Made by a program: the position numbers and the translations under genes
Notes under the pieces: generated by a model
The model's input: only the letters and a program-made list of their open reading frames with translations
Databases searched by the model: none
Told to the model about the DNA's origin: nothing
Part shown: positions 11,180-21,596 of the stretch, one piece after another
How positions within the stretch are numbered: position 1 is the first letter of the stretch
Layout: each line of letters opens with the position of its first letter
Assembly (NCBI GenBank): GCA_018894105.1
Contig: CM032129.1
Location: 18,106,968 to 18,170,967, forward strand
Direction of reading: 5' to 3'
DNA length: 64,000 nucleotides
DNA from: Jacaranda mimosifolia
Taxonomy: Eukaryota; Streptophyta; Magnoliopsida; Lamiales; Bignoniaceae

Positions 11180-12225
11180 ATTTCTCATTACTTTATTAGC
11201 ACCTTTTCTGTTTTGATCTTGCTACTTGGCAAGGCAACCTCCTCTTTAAGCCTAGCATTCTCAACAACCATCTTCTCTGCTCGATAGGACATTTGTGCTG
11301 CCAAGTTTAGAGCTTACTAGAGAAAGACAAAGGAACATGCTCTTTAATAAAAATTAAAAAGACATAAAGGGGCAAGGAAAATAAAAAGAATAATTAAAAG
11401 AAAAGGACAAAGCAACTGCGTACCCAAGTTAAGCCTTTAAGCTCCACCAATTGAAGTGAGGAATAAATCTCCAACCTGCCCTAATCATACTTGTTGACTC
11501 GCCTTATAAACTCCTCAAGCTATAGGAAGTCTCATACATATCTTGGTAATATTCAATACTCGAACTCCTTTTCAATCTATAGGAAAATAGTTCCTTACCC
11601 CTGTCAAGACCATAAGTGCTATGGAAACTAAAAGTAGAATCTGAGCCCACTTCCCAGTCAACACTGGGATCTCCAACTCCTAATCACCCTCCACATCTGA
11701 CTAAGGCACTGAAAGGAAAATGAGAGTCTCTTTTAGGACACCTCTATCAAGGATAAACGTCGAGCGAGAAACAAAAACCTCCCCCCTCCCCAATTTATTT
11801 AGGTCTCAGATGAAGCCTTTTTCATATGCTGATCCTATCTTTCTAGGCTTGAACCTGTGCTAAGTCAATATTTTTCTATGCCACATGTAATAAAACCCAG
11901 TTAGCTTAGTAGAGAGTTTAACATATGTGTATAAGGAAAGAAAAGCAAAATATGTTAAAAAAAATAATGAACATATAAGCTAGTACCAATAGGAAATAAG
12001 TATGATCCATCAAAGAAAGAGGCAAGCTACCCAACAAATGTAAAATGCTTGCGAAGGTCTTGATAAACCCTCTACAAATACATGAAGAAAACAAACTGCC
12101 CACATAGGGAGACTCTTCAACCCTTATCTTTCACAAAAAAAAACCTATCCTTCCAAGGCTTATGAGAAGGCGTCACACCACCACAAAATTTACAGCCTAA
12201 TAGGGAAAAAAAAAGAAAAAAATTG
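11180..12225 (-). pseudogene. Coiled-coil / 'gypsy-type transposon' ORF remnant (Tat-associated)
   Basis: On the minus strand near 12162-12121 the reading SHKPWKDRFFFVKDKG resembles a block typical of plant 'putative gypsy type transposon' proteins. About 0.8 kb downstream, near 11304-11239, a heptad-like charged stretch (SYRAEKMVVENARLKEE) could be a coiled coil. Tat-B carries a related block (WKKYYFFV, 50013-50036) in its antisense ORF, which supports the assignment. Here, oddly, it lies on the same strand as the neighbouring RNase H and integrase. Many stops lie between the two blocks, and intervening introns are possible. Confidence 0.5.
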
Positions 12226-12339
12226 CTCTTAGAATCTTCATATCTACCAAAAAAAAAAATGACAACTATCCATCAAAATAAAAAGACCTAACTCCTTAAG
12301 TTGATGATGAAACCCCATAAAATACATATATGAGTACGA

Positions 12340-15300
12340 AGCAAATAAGGGTGTCAAAATCAAACCCAACCCAACAACCTAACCATGACCCACCTAAAAA
12401 AAGAAGGTTTGGGTTTGATTGTTTCGAATTTGGGTCAAATTAGGTTGGACCAAAATTAACCCAAAAAAAAAAGAAATATAAGGTTGGGTTGATTTCGAAT
12501 TAATCCGCTAAACCTGAGAACAACAAATAGGTGACTTGATAACCAAATAACCTAATCCAACCTGACCTACCTAAAAATAATTGGGTAATTAAAATAAAAT
12601 ATTAATAATTTATATGCAAAATTTCAAATCAATTTACACATCCAAATGTACCAAACCCTAGGCACCAAAGAAAAAAAGTCTATTCTCTCTCAAACCTTAG
12701 CCTCCACCACCACTCCCAATTAGATCTACGAACTACCAGGTATTGCTAGTACCGTCACCACCCCACATCACCACTGACGAGCATCGCTTGCTAAGTAATT
12801 TGAATAGGTAATTTTTTTTTTATAATCTATATTTTTAGTTTCAATTTCAAACAAATGATCCCTAAATTTCCTATCCTACAACTTCTTTTGAAGGAGATAG
12901 TTTGCTACTGCAAAAGCAAAATAATCCGTTATCCCTTCTCTGAAAATAGAAGTATCTACTATTTTGCTATGATCTATTACATTGTTTTGTGTCCACAACT
13001 CAATTATTGTGCAGATGCCATCACAAAAAAGATATGCACTCACTCTATCTTTATCTCTATATCTACTCATTATAACTTTGCAAATGTGGCCCACTTGATT
13101 ATTTCTTTTTTAAGTTTTTGAAAAATTAAGGATAATGCTAAAATGGTATACCTAAGGCACTATCCATTCTATTGAAACTCATCTAGTGGCCATCAAATAT
13201 GTTTTAATTGATTATAACATAATCATAGTTCATGTGTTACATTTTTAAGTACTGGAGTGCTTGAATATAATATTAACAGAATATCCAATATTAACTCAAA
13301 TTAAAACTATGTTTATTTTACTATGTAATTGTTATTTAATAGTTGTGTCTTTAATTTAACAATATGCGCTTATTTTTTAAGGAAACTTTTGATTAAGAGT
13401 TGGGTTCTTCTATAAAAAGTTCGAGATCTAATGTTTATTTAATTTTACCTGACATGATGAGTTCGGGGACCTGTTGAACCTATTGATGTTGATATTCAAA
13501 TGAAGAACACAAAGGGGACGGTGATGATGAGTTGCCTTTAGATGTAGGAGCTAATTTAGTAGTTCTTTGTCACGATGAGTCCTCAATATATGGGAAATGG
13601 AAAGGGCAACTTAAATGAGTGTGGTGGTAATATTTTGATATCCTTCCTTGCAAAAATGATGAGGTACAATAGTGCAATTGTAAAGCCTCTGGAGCAACTT
13701 ATTATGCTAATAGTAGAATGGCTACAGGTGACTTGCAACATCACATACAAAAACAATGCCCTAGGCAAAAGACTTATGAAATTACTCGGTGCTGAATAGA
13801 ACAAAATGATAGAGCCTTTGCCATCTTGTTAAAAAGTTTTACCAAGAAAAATCTATGAAGTTGCTAGTCTTGGCTATTATGAAGCATGAATTGTCATTTC
13901 AATTTATAGAATATTGAGGCTATTAAATCTACCTTCAGTTATTTGGAACCACAAGTATGCCACTTTACTAGGAATACAATTAGGGCTTATATTCTTAATA
14001 TGCATAAAAATGAAATAAATAGGCTTGCACATGAGTTGCGTTCATGCCCAGGAGAAATATGTTTCACTTTAGATTTATTGAATTCTATTGCGACTGATGG
14101 TTATATTTGCTTGACTGGACATTTTATTAATTCTGATTGGTTGCTACAAAAGAGGATAATTAACTTTTATTACATGCTATCACCTTACTCTAGAATTGCA
14201 TTGTGTGATAAAATTAATGGTCTACTGGTTGGTTGGCGTATTAATAAAAAGGTTTTCACAATCACTTTAGACAATATAACGCTACTGCAAATGATGTGTT
14301 TGTTGATTATTTGAGAAATCAACTTGCTGTAAAATGTTCATTAGCAAGGGAAGGTCAGTCTGAAAAAATTGTGCAACAAGGTTTAAAAATATTGATGGCT
14401 CTGTTGAGAAAGGTCACGAATGTGTGAAGTATGTCAATGGTAGTCAAATAAGAAAACAAAAGTTCCTAGAATCTATCGCAAATACTTCACTTAATTCTAA
14501 AAAGGTCGAGGCAAGATAATCCAACTAGATGGAATTCTACATATTTAGTGCTTTGTACTATCATCGTGCTTTTAATTATTTGAGATTGACTGACTCTAAC
14601 TTTATACATTGTCTATATGTTGAAGAGTGGACAAAGGTCGAAAAAACTAGCAAATTCTTTGAGATCTTCTATGAGACCGCCAATTTGTTTTTTGGAGTGA
14701 AACACCCTGCTACAAACTTTTACTTTCTTGCAGCCTTTACAATTGATTTTACATTAAGTTAAGAGTTGACAAGTGATTATATTTTCATGAGATCAATGGC
14801 GATTCAAATGTTTGAAAATTTTGACAAGTACGGGAAGGATTATAATATTTTATTTGCCATTGTTGTGGTAGTTGATCCAAGGTATAAGATGCAGTTTGTT
14901 GAGTGAAGCAACAATAAACTCTATGAGTTTTATAGTAACGGGTTAAGAGAAGTAAAAAGCAAATTGAATTCTTTATTTAAGGAATACATGTGCAATGCTT
15001 GCAAGCTTATTACTAATAGTGCATCTTCAAGTTCTTAAATTCTACATTTGATAATAATGCTTTTTCTAATGAAGGTGCATTTTCTATGGATGTTTTGAAG
15101 GTAAATATATTATTTTATTATTTTTATAATCTATTTGACTTGTTTTCAAGTTCATAGTTTATTTCTTAAAAGAATCAACTTGAGCTCCATTTGGAAGAAT
15201 AAAAGCTTGACAGATATGCTAAATTTGACATTCTTGCATATTGGAAGGCTCATTAGTTTAGGTATCCTAAGCTTGTGTGGATAGCAAGATATGTCTCGAC

Positions 15301-15530
15301 TGTTCTAATTTCTACAGTTGCCTCTAAGTCAACTTTTAGTACAGGTGGTAGGATACTTGACCAATATATCGTAGTACAATGAAACCTAATGTTGTTGAGG
15401 CATTTATATGTTGTAGAGATTGGTTATTTGAATAAAAAGGTAAACGATTTATTGATTTTGTTGTTTTGGTTTAGTTTACTAACGTTTTATTATTTTTCTT
15501 TCATATTCTTTATTGTGGTGGGTGTTAAAA
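12340..15530 (+). mobile_element. hAT DNA transposon remnant
   Basis: The boundaries are approximate. The left side has a GGGTGTCAAAATCAAACCC start and subterminal runs of AACCCAACCC/GGTTGGGTT (12349-12600), a style common at plant hAT ends. It is followed by an untranslated-exon-like block (12650-12800) and the transposase gene (about 13560-15440). A clear right terminal inverted repeat was not found; (A)-rich and AATCAAACC-like sequence lies near 15530-15660. The element is a fossil with a multiply broken transposase. Confidence 0.6.
13560..15440 (+). pseudogene. hAT transposase (BED finger, core, hATC dimerisation domain)
   Basis: Plus-strand readings in several frames give, in order: a BED-type zinc finger with the HHIQKQCP block (about 13680-13770; the first CX2C pair is degraded); a KHELSFQFIEY block near 13880; the 13943-14314 open frame with RNTIRAYILNMHK, DGYICLTGHFI and KVFTITLDNIT (transposase core); a further frame with NDVFVDYLRNQL; the 14529-14762 frame with ALYYHRAF and EEWTKVEKTSKFFEIFYETA; then FAIVVVVDPRYKMQFVEW near 14860. 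An apparent intron (about 15101-15174) precedes the hATC domain with RYPKLVWIARYVS and ISTVASKSTFSTGGRI. It resembles RICESLEEPER-type hAT proteins. It is broken by many stops and frameshifts. Confidence 0.85.
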
Positions 15531-16155
15531 AAAAAACAAAACCAAAAAAATTCGATTTGTGATTTAGTTCGATTTTTTTACTCCGTTAACCGAAATCAGA
15601 AATCAAAAATCAAAAATTGAAAATATTAGTTCGGTTCAATTAAATCAAACCAAAATTGATTCATTCTATTTTTATATATATAAAATTTTATTATTCAAGT
15701 ACTAGTAGTTTTAGTAGATTTTATATTTTGTATTAAATGTTTTAGATTTAAGATAAATAAATATAAATTTTCAAATAATGTATATATTAATATATTTTTA
15801 AGTTTTGGGGATAAATAAAAGGAGAAATTTTTTATAAGGTGAAATAATTGAAAAAAAAGAAGTAAAATTGGAGAAGAGAAAATAAAACTACATTGTTATT
15901 GTTTTCTAAAATAAAGTTGATCTTATCATCTTGTACAAAAATATATCAAAGTAGTTGTTAAAAGTCCTATATTTTATAAAATTCATAGATAATAATATAT
16001 GATATATAAAAAAAAGACAAATTACGATACAATGACTCAATGAGAAAAAAATTGATCGTTTTCCTTAACTCAAACCATATAAGTATATAATTTTTTTAAT
16101 ATACAAATTAATAGACGTTACATATAGAAAAATAAATGATTATGATTTGAAAAGG
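15531..16155. other. AT-rich sequence without gene
   Basis: No coding signal was seen. At 15540-15670 there is a cluster of AAATCAAA, TTCGGTTCAATT and AAATCAAACC motifs that resembles the subterminal sequence of hAT-derived MITEs, but no paired terminus was found. The rest is simple A/T-rich sequence. Confidence 0.5.
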
Positions 16156-16939
16156 AAAAATGTAACACCCTGACTCAGGACAGCACCCAAGCTGAGGCGC
16201 CACCAATTCAATCTTAAATATAATTCAAATAATAACTAGGAAACCTATAATTTAACCATCTCAAAGGAGAACAAGTCATCCTAGCCCAAAAGAACATTTC
16301 ATAGAGCAAAATATACACATTCACATAACATTCTTCAGGTAGTTGTCTAGATCAGGTGTTCACAATATACACAACCATGACACCTAATCTATTACAAGAT
16401 AACATCCAATCCCAAGGGCATGAACTCTAGCTTCTCACTCGGTCCTGCCTGGAAAACAAATAACAACAAAAAAGGGTAAGTCCTAAGGACTTAGTGAGGG
16501 AAAAGAAAATAATAAGATTTAAAAGGAAAGTTAATGAGGTACAACTATTGATGAACAACAGAACAACAACAAGAAGGAAAATGATATATGACAAATAAAG
16601 ACAGTTCGGTAACAGTAAGAGTTCCAACATAAATCAACATTGTACCGGGTACACATGATATCAATTTAACAGACTGTATAAATACTAGTACCGGACGTCA
16701 ATACAGTAGGAATAATGCTTCCTTATCGCTCCATTGCTCGAGCACTCAGCTCGGCGGGAAATTAACTTATCTTCTAGCATGGTCGACAGCATGCCAAATC
16801 CCAACATTCACAGTTAGTTACCTGCAAGTCAGGATTTTTGGTGGGTTCTAGCCAGAAAGCCCTATGTCCGTCGGTCCATTCCGCCAGGCCGTCTTCTGGA
16901 CCTAGTTCCCGAGCCCATACCCCCCGTGGCGTCCTTCCG

Positions 16940-17006
16940 GGTGAAAACCACCCATGGCGTCCCATGAGTTGGAAACCATCCATGGCGTCCCATTGGTTGA
17001 AAGATA
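16940..17006. repeat. 28-bp minisatellite in LTR copy 1 (two units)
   Basis: Units of the form GAAACCA(C/T)CCATGGCGTCCC plus about 8 bases occur twice in this LTR and twice in copy 3 (about 26100-26158), but once in copy 2 (about 22378-22410), where one unit and its flank were lost. Confidence 0.8.
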
Positions 17007-18667
17007 TAATACCAACAGATAAAATTTTAACCTTTAGACAATAACATGAATAGAATGAGATATAATCTGAACATCAATATACTTGCCAGCAAGGCCATTC
17101 TGGAATAATAATCCAAGTATTCCGCTGGAAAGGCACTCAGCCAATATAACCGATATATATAACGAACTCAAGTGTACTGACAAGATTTCTTGAACAACTA
17201 ACATGACAGAAAATGAACAAGAAATACAGGGTCAGCCGGCAAGGCTGAGGGGTACAAGGAACAAAATTAAATAATATGATAAAAGTTCTGGACACCAAAA
17301 TAGATAGAAATCAGAATCATAATGGAAATAACACTCACAGGGGTATCTGAATTAGATAACAAAATATCAAAGAGATCTTAACAAATCACGGATTTCAATA
17401 ACAGTACAGTCAGTTCAAAAATAGTAACCCTTACATGGGTTTATCATAAATAAAGAGTACCTTATAAAAGGCAAAAACCAGAATAGTAGACCCTTACCTC
17501 CAAAAGCCTCAAAAGGCAGCTGCAGTCAATGGCCTACTGATTCGCAATTTCTTGCTCCTCGTTACCTAACCACAAGAGTGATTTACTTATTAAAACCCAT
17601 ATTCAACCAGGATAACCCTCAATAATTAAAACCCTACTAGTAACCACTCAATTAACTCGACATAAGACTTTGTACAGAATTATCATTAAGAAATACTCTT
17701 AAAAATACGGCTAATTTACTATCGGCTATAGGGTTCTTATGATATGAGCAATAGATATAATCAATTTAATTCCATATCAATATCCTAAGTAGTAATAATA
17801 AGCCACATAGTTCAATAACCCAATTATTGACATTAAGGTCCAGTTTTCCAAATTTAGGGTTTCTCTAACTCAATTAACTCAATAATTCCCCAATTATCAC
17901 ATTAGATACAATTTTGGGTCGAAAATCCAACATCAACCATGCACGAACATTTTCACTACCTAATACAATTTGGAATTGATTATTCAAAGGAACAAAAGAT
18001 TTAAATGAATGAAAATGTATAAAAACCCTAATCTCAATACCAATCTTTACCTAGAAACACACAATTGAGACCTCAAAACCACAAAACAATCACACCACTG
18101 TGACTACCACGACGAGGAAAAGATTCTGTTTGAGAGCCGCCGCCGACAGCCACCTGCCACCATTGTCGAAAAATGTCAAAACCATTACCAGTAGCTGTAT
18201 TTCATCCTCCTGAGTCCAACGGTACAATTAGTTTTCAGTTTTGAGGCCAAAATGGTCATCAACCATGGTCAGCAATCTCAATAAAACTTTTCTACCGCCG
18301 CGTCTGTAACTTTAATTTTCGTCGCCACCACCGCGTCACTCTTCTATGCAAGGCCGCTAGCTCACTCCTTGAACCAAGGGCTTCCAAAAACACAGCCCAG
18401 ACTGCCCCTCTGATGTCGCCCTGCCATGGGGTCGTCACTTACCGCCGCAGCTAGTTTTCTGGGTTTCCAAAACTGAGGAGTTCCGCTGAAGATAGGTTGT
18501 GTGTGTGTGTGTTGGCAATGGGGTTGCTGGGGTGATGAGAGGTAGCTGGTGGTGTTAGATGGGGGAGATGTTTGCCAGTGATGGTGAGAAAAATGAGAAA
18601 GAGAGAAAGATGGTTCGGTGATGGTGAAGAAAAATAAAGAAGATGGAGAAGAATGAAGAAAACATGT

Positions 18668-18675
18668 CTTTTATA
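18668..18675 (-). promoter_or_regulatory. TATA box of gypsy LTR copy 1
   Basis: The minus strand reads TATAAAAG. The same motif is kept in copy 2 (24063-24070) and copy 3 (27837-27844). It is followed in the transcription direction by a pyrimidine-rich stretch, as expected near the start of R. Confidence 0.6.
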
Positions 18676-18951
18676 AAATTCAATTGTTTATAATTGCAAT
18701 TTAGTCCTTAGTATATATTAAGTTGATCAAATTAAGTCTTCCAATTAATAAAATAACATATAGACCTTAGTTGACTAGGAAAGTTCCATGCAAGCCCCTA
18801 GCTTTTCAAATTTTAGTTCAATTAGGTTTTCAAATTTTACAAATTTACCCCAATATTAAAAAAATAATATTTAATTAATCAAAAATTCATAAAAATAAAA
18901 TGATAATGTATAAATTCATAGTAATCATGAGACATTTGTAGGGGTGTTACA

Positions 18952-18965
18952 TACTCCCCCCATTT
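18952..18965 (-). other. Polypurine tract of gypsy internal region 1
   Basis: The minus strand reads AAATGGGGGGAGTA directly before the LTR start TGTAACACC, the expected position for the plus-strand primer tract. Confidence 0.8.
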
Positions 18966-19539
18966 AAATGAATTTGGTCCCCAGATTCTCAACTGTGTAC
19001 TATTCCGATTAATAGAAAATGAGTAGATTTGGTCCGTCAATCTACATTATTTCTCCATTACATTCGACCAAGATTGTTCCTTCAAGTCCTAATACATCTT
19101 CATACTTCTTAGATGCATCGTTTATCTTAACTTGTGTGTCTTATTTAACAATCTTTCTTTCATTTCTTCTGGTACACATATTTTCTTACGGAACAGAAGA
19201 ATACCTGGAATATTGGTATTGTACTCAGACTCTCTAGAAGGATCAACTTTCCTTTTGTTTCAACATAGCACCCGTTCTTAGGCTTTATGATGCTTCTGCT
19301 TCTAGAAAGTGAGCCATTCTAGCCTTTCGACTCAAGCCATTGGCTACTACACTCACATGTTCAAGTGATAGGTGATGGAAGAATAAAAGTCTTCAAGGAT
19401 TTCAATCCATCACGCTGTCTTATGTTCAGATCCTCATTTTAGTCAAATGATTAACCTTACTGAGTTACTCTAGTCAATGAGTCAGCTATTTAGACAAGTG
19501 CTGCACAATTCTTCATTAACAGCCGACAAGACACAGAAA

Positions 19540-19990
19540 ACTACATACTTCTATCACATTTTCCGGTCCTTTCCAATTGACTACTGCCTCTATCTCAGAG
19601 GGATCAACTTCTACCTTATCTGAAGATATGATATATCCAAGAAATGCCACCTTCTTATCCAAAATCCACACTTGCAAATTTTGCATACAACTAATGCTTT
19701 CTTAAGGTTCCGAGAACCATGTATAAGTGTTTTCTATAGTCTTTTCTAGTCTTCAGCTGGAAGGACTCTTACTTCAACTCCAGCTAGCTTGAAGATTCTT
19801 GCCCCCGCAGAAAGTCAAATAATACTTCTATGTGGCTAGGATAATGAATTCAATTCTTTTGGGAATAATTCGGAGTATTCAGCTTCACTTCTACGTAATA
19901 GACTCAAATCTCGAGTTGCATATTTAGTTCGATGAGGTACGATAAATATGAAAGAATGCAAACATTAGAATCATATATGGCATTATTATA
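19540..19990 (-). pseudogene. Gypsy protease/RT fragment in internal region 1
   Basis: A minus-strand frame near 19650-19570 reads KVAFLGYIISSDKVEVDP then IEAVVNWKGP, the well-known RT C-terminal block of Ty3/gypsy elements (cf. VAFLGH-type). The RT core, RNase H and integrase are absent: gag and the start of protease lie at 20010-21199, and only about 1 kb separates them from the 3' LTR. Pol was therefore removed by internal deletion long ago, and this is a scar of it. Confidence 0.75.
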
Positions 19991-19999
19991 ATTTTCAAA

Positions 20000-21199
20000 A
20001 TTAGAAATCATGCCTTCTGCCACTTCACAAGGATCAGGTGCCTCTTCTCCGGTCAAAGCATATGATCGTGCTCGGACTTTTGGCTTTTCACTAGTTCCTG
20101 CAACTTGTTTCCCTTTTTCGGTAGGGGTTAGCTTTCCCCGATTTGGGCAATCCTTGAATAAATGCTTATCACTGCCACAAACTACACATCTACCCTGCTT
20201 TCTCTAGCATCCTGATTCTTCATGGCCTAGTTTTTCACAATATCCACACGTTTTCTGTGTTGGACCCATGGCTTCACCGGTCTGATAAACCTGCTGGTTG
20301 ACACCCCCAATTTGTAACTTTGGTTGTTTGTTATTGGGGTGGTCTTGCCTATCAGGTGGTAGCCTTCCTTTTCGCCCTTTTTCCTCGATCTTCTTGATCG
20401 ACTGCAAATCTGATTCTACCTGTAGTGCTTTACTTACTACACGATTGTAGCTCGAAAGGTCACATGAGAGAAGAGCCCGTCTAAGTTCTGGTTGTAATCT
20501 CTCTATATACTTGCGAATCTATCGTCTGCCAGTAAGTGAAGTGCATACCGAATCAGTTGGCTCAATTTAGCTTCATACTGACTGACTAATGATGCTCCTT
20601 GTATCCATAAACTCTCTTTCCCTGGCATACTTGGTTACCTCTGGTACATATTTTTCCATAAACTCCTGGGTAAAGTTTTCCCAAGTCCAATGAGTTCCCT
20701 CCACAATCCACCTACTATCAATCATTTGCCACTAATCATGTGCATGATCGTCTAATAAGAATGTGGCATATCAAATCTTCTACTCATCAGGGTAACGCAG
20801 ATTTCTAAATATCTTTTCCAAGCTCTTAACCCACATCTCAACTTTTCTATCATCAGGTTCTCCTAAGAATTTTAGGGGTTGTAGCTGGAGGAATTGATAT
20901 AAACCTCGATTTTCTACAGGTTCTTCAATATTTTCTGCTCGGTTACCCTATCCTTGTTGCTGGCAAAACCGTATAAATTGGTGCCACATCTGAAACATGT
21001 GCTCTGCTTGTTGGCCCGCATCTGGTTCATTGTCATGAGGGGTTTGTGAAACCTCTTCTTCTAGCAAATTTTGTAGATAAACTGGTGCTCTCTGTCTAGG
21101 AAAACGTTGTGCAACAGCCAATGTGCCAGGCGGTCTTCCTATACCCCGCCGACCTGCTCGAGGCAATTTAGGTACATGTGAGCCCTCATGAGATGCCAT
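20000..21199 (-). pseudogene. Gypsy gag with two CCHC zinc knuckles
   Basis: The minus strand begins MASHEGSHVPKLPRAGRR at 21199 and continues through QMWHQFIRFCQQQ, a broken middle (about 20940-20410) with recognisable gag blocks such as GNSLDLGKLYPGVYGK-like remnants, then a basic linker and CGYCEKLGHEESGC (about 20250-20207). A second knuckle CVVCGSDKHLFKDC follows in another frame (about 20200-20140), then ARSYALTGEEAPDPCEVAEG leading into protease. Both knuckles keep the C-X2-C-X4-H-X4-C spacing. The role in the family is RNA packaging in virus-like particles. Stops and shifts make it non-functional. Confidence 0.85.
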
Positions 21200-21580
21200 T
21201 ATCTTCCCTAGATTGTCCTCAACTCTTTCTTACTTACTGCTACTAAGATTACACAATGACATCTAAAGTTAGTATAGAAATTGTTAATCTCACAGACATA
21301 GTTACAAAATAGTTAACAAATCAGACCAAGTTCAGAAAACAACAGTCGAATCATTAAGGGTTAACTAGAAACTTCTATTACCACCCAAAGCTCATTCCTA
21401 ATTCTTGCTTGGCTAATCACACATAAATAACCAAAGTTCTTTCCTCAATCTAGGGGCCAAGTTTCGTTCCCAGAAGTAAAGTCTACAACTAGTCAGCTAC
21501 CCTATATATAGTCCTCTACTTCCTACAGACTCATCATATACCCTTTTAATAATCATTTACCTAGGTCATTGTCAAACCTA

Positions 21581-21593
21581 GGCTCCGATACCA
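21581..21593 (-). other. Primer-binding site of gypsy internal region 1
   Basis: The minus strand reads TGGTATCGGAGCC, one base different from the usual initiator-Met site, three bases after the end of LTR copy 2 (21597). Confidence 0.9.
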
Positions 21594-21596
21594 CCA

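Larger units (their letters stand above)
16161..18951 (-). repeat. LTR copy 1 of gypsy composite (3' LTR)
   Basis: This 2,791-bp LTR is bounded by TGTAACACCC and GGGGTGTTACA. Just outside its right end is a minus-strand polypurine tract (AAATGGGGGGAGTA, 18952-18965), so it is a 3' LTR for the internal region to its right. It is very similar to copy 2. It contains a two-unit 28-bp minisatellite near 16945-17005 and a short GT run near 18498-18512. Confidence 0.9.

Noticed and set aside
12855..13121. Overlapping 88- and 72-codon ORFs on both strands
   Set aside because: No recognisable motif and low-complexity A/T-rich composition. They lie in a likely intron or 5' region of the hAT fossil.
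19019..19237. 72-codon plus-strand ORF in gypsy internal region 1
   Set aside because: It is antisense to the deleted pol region and has no conserved motif. No counterpart exists in region 2.
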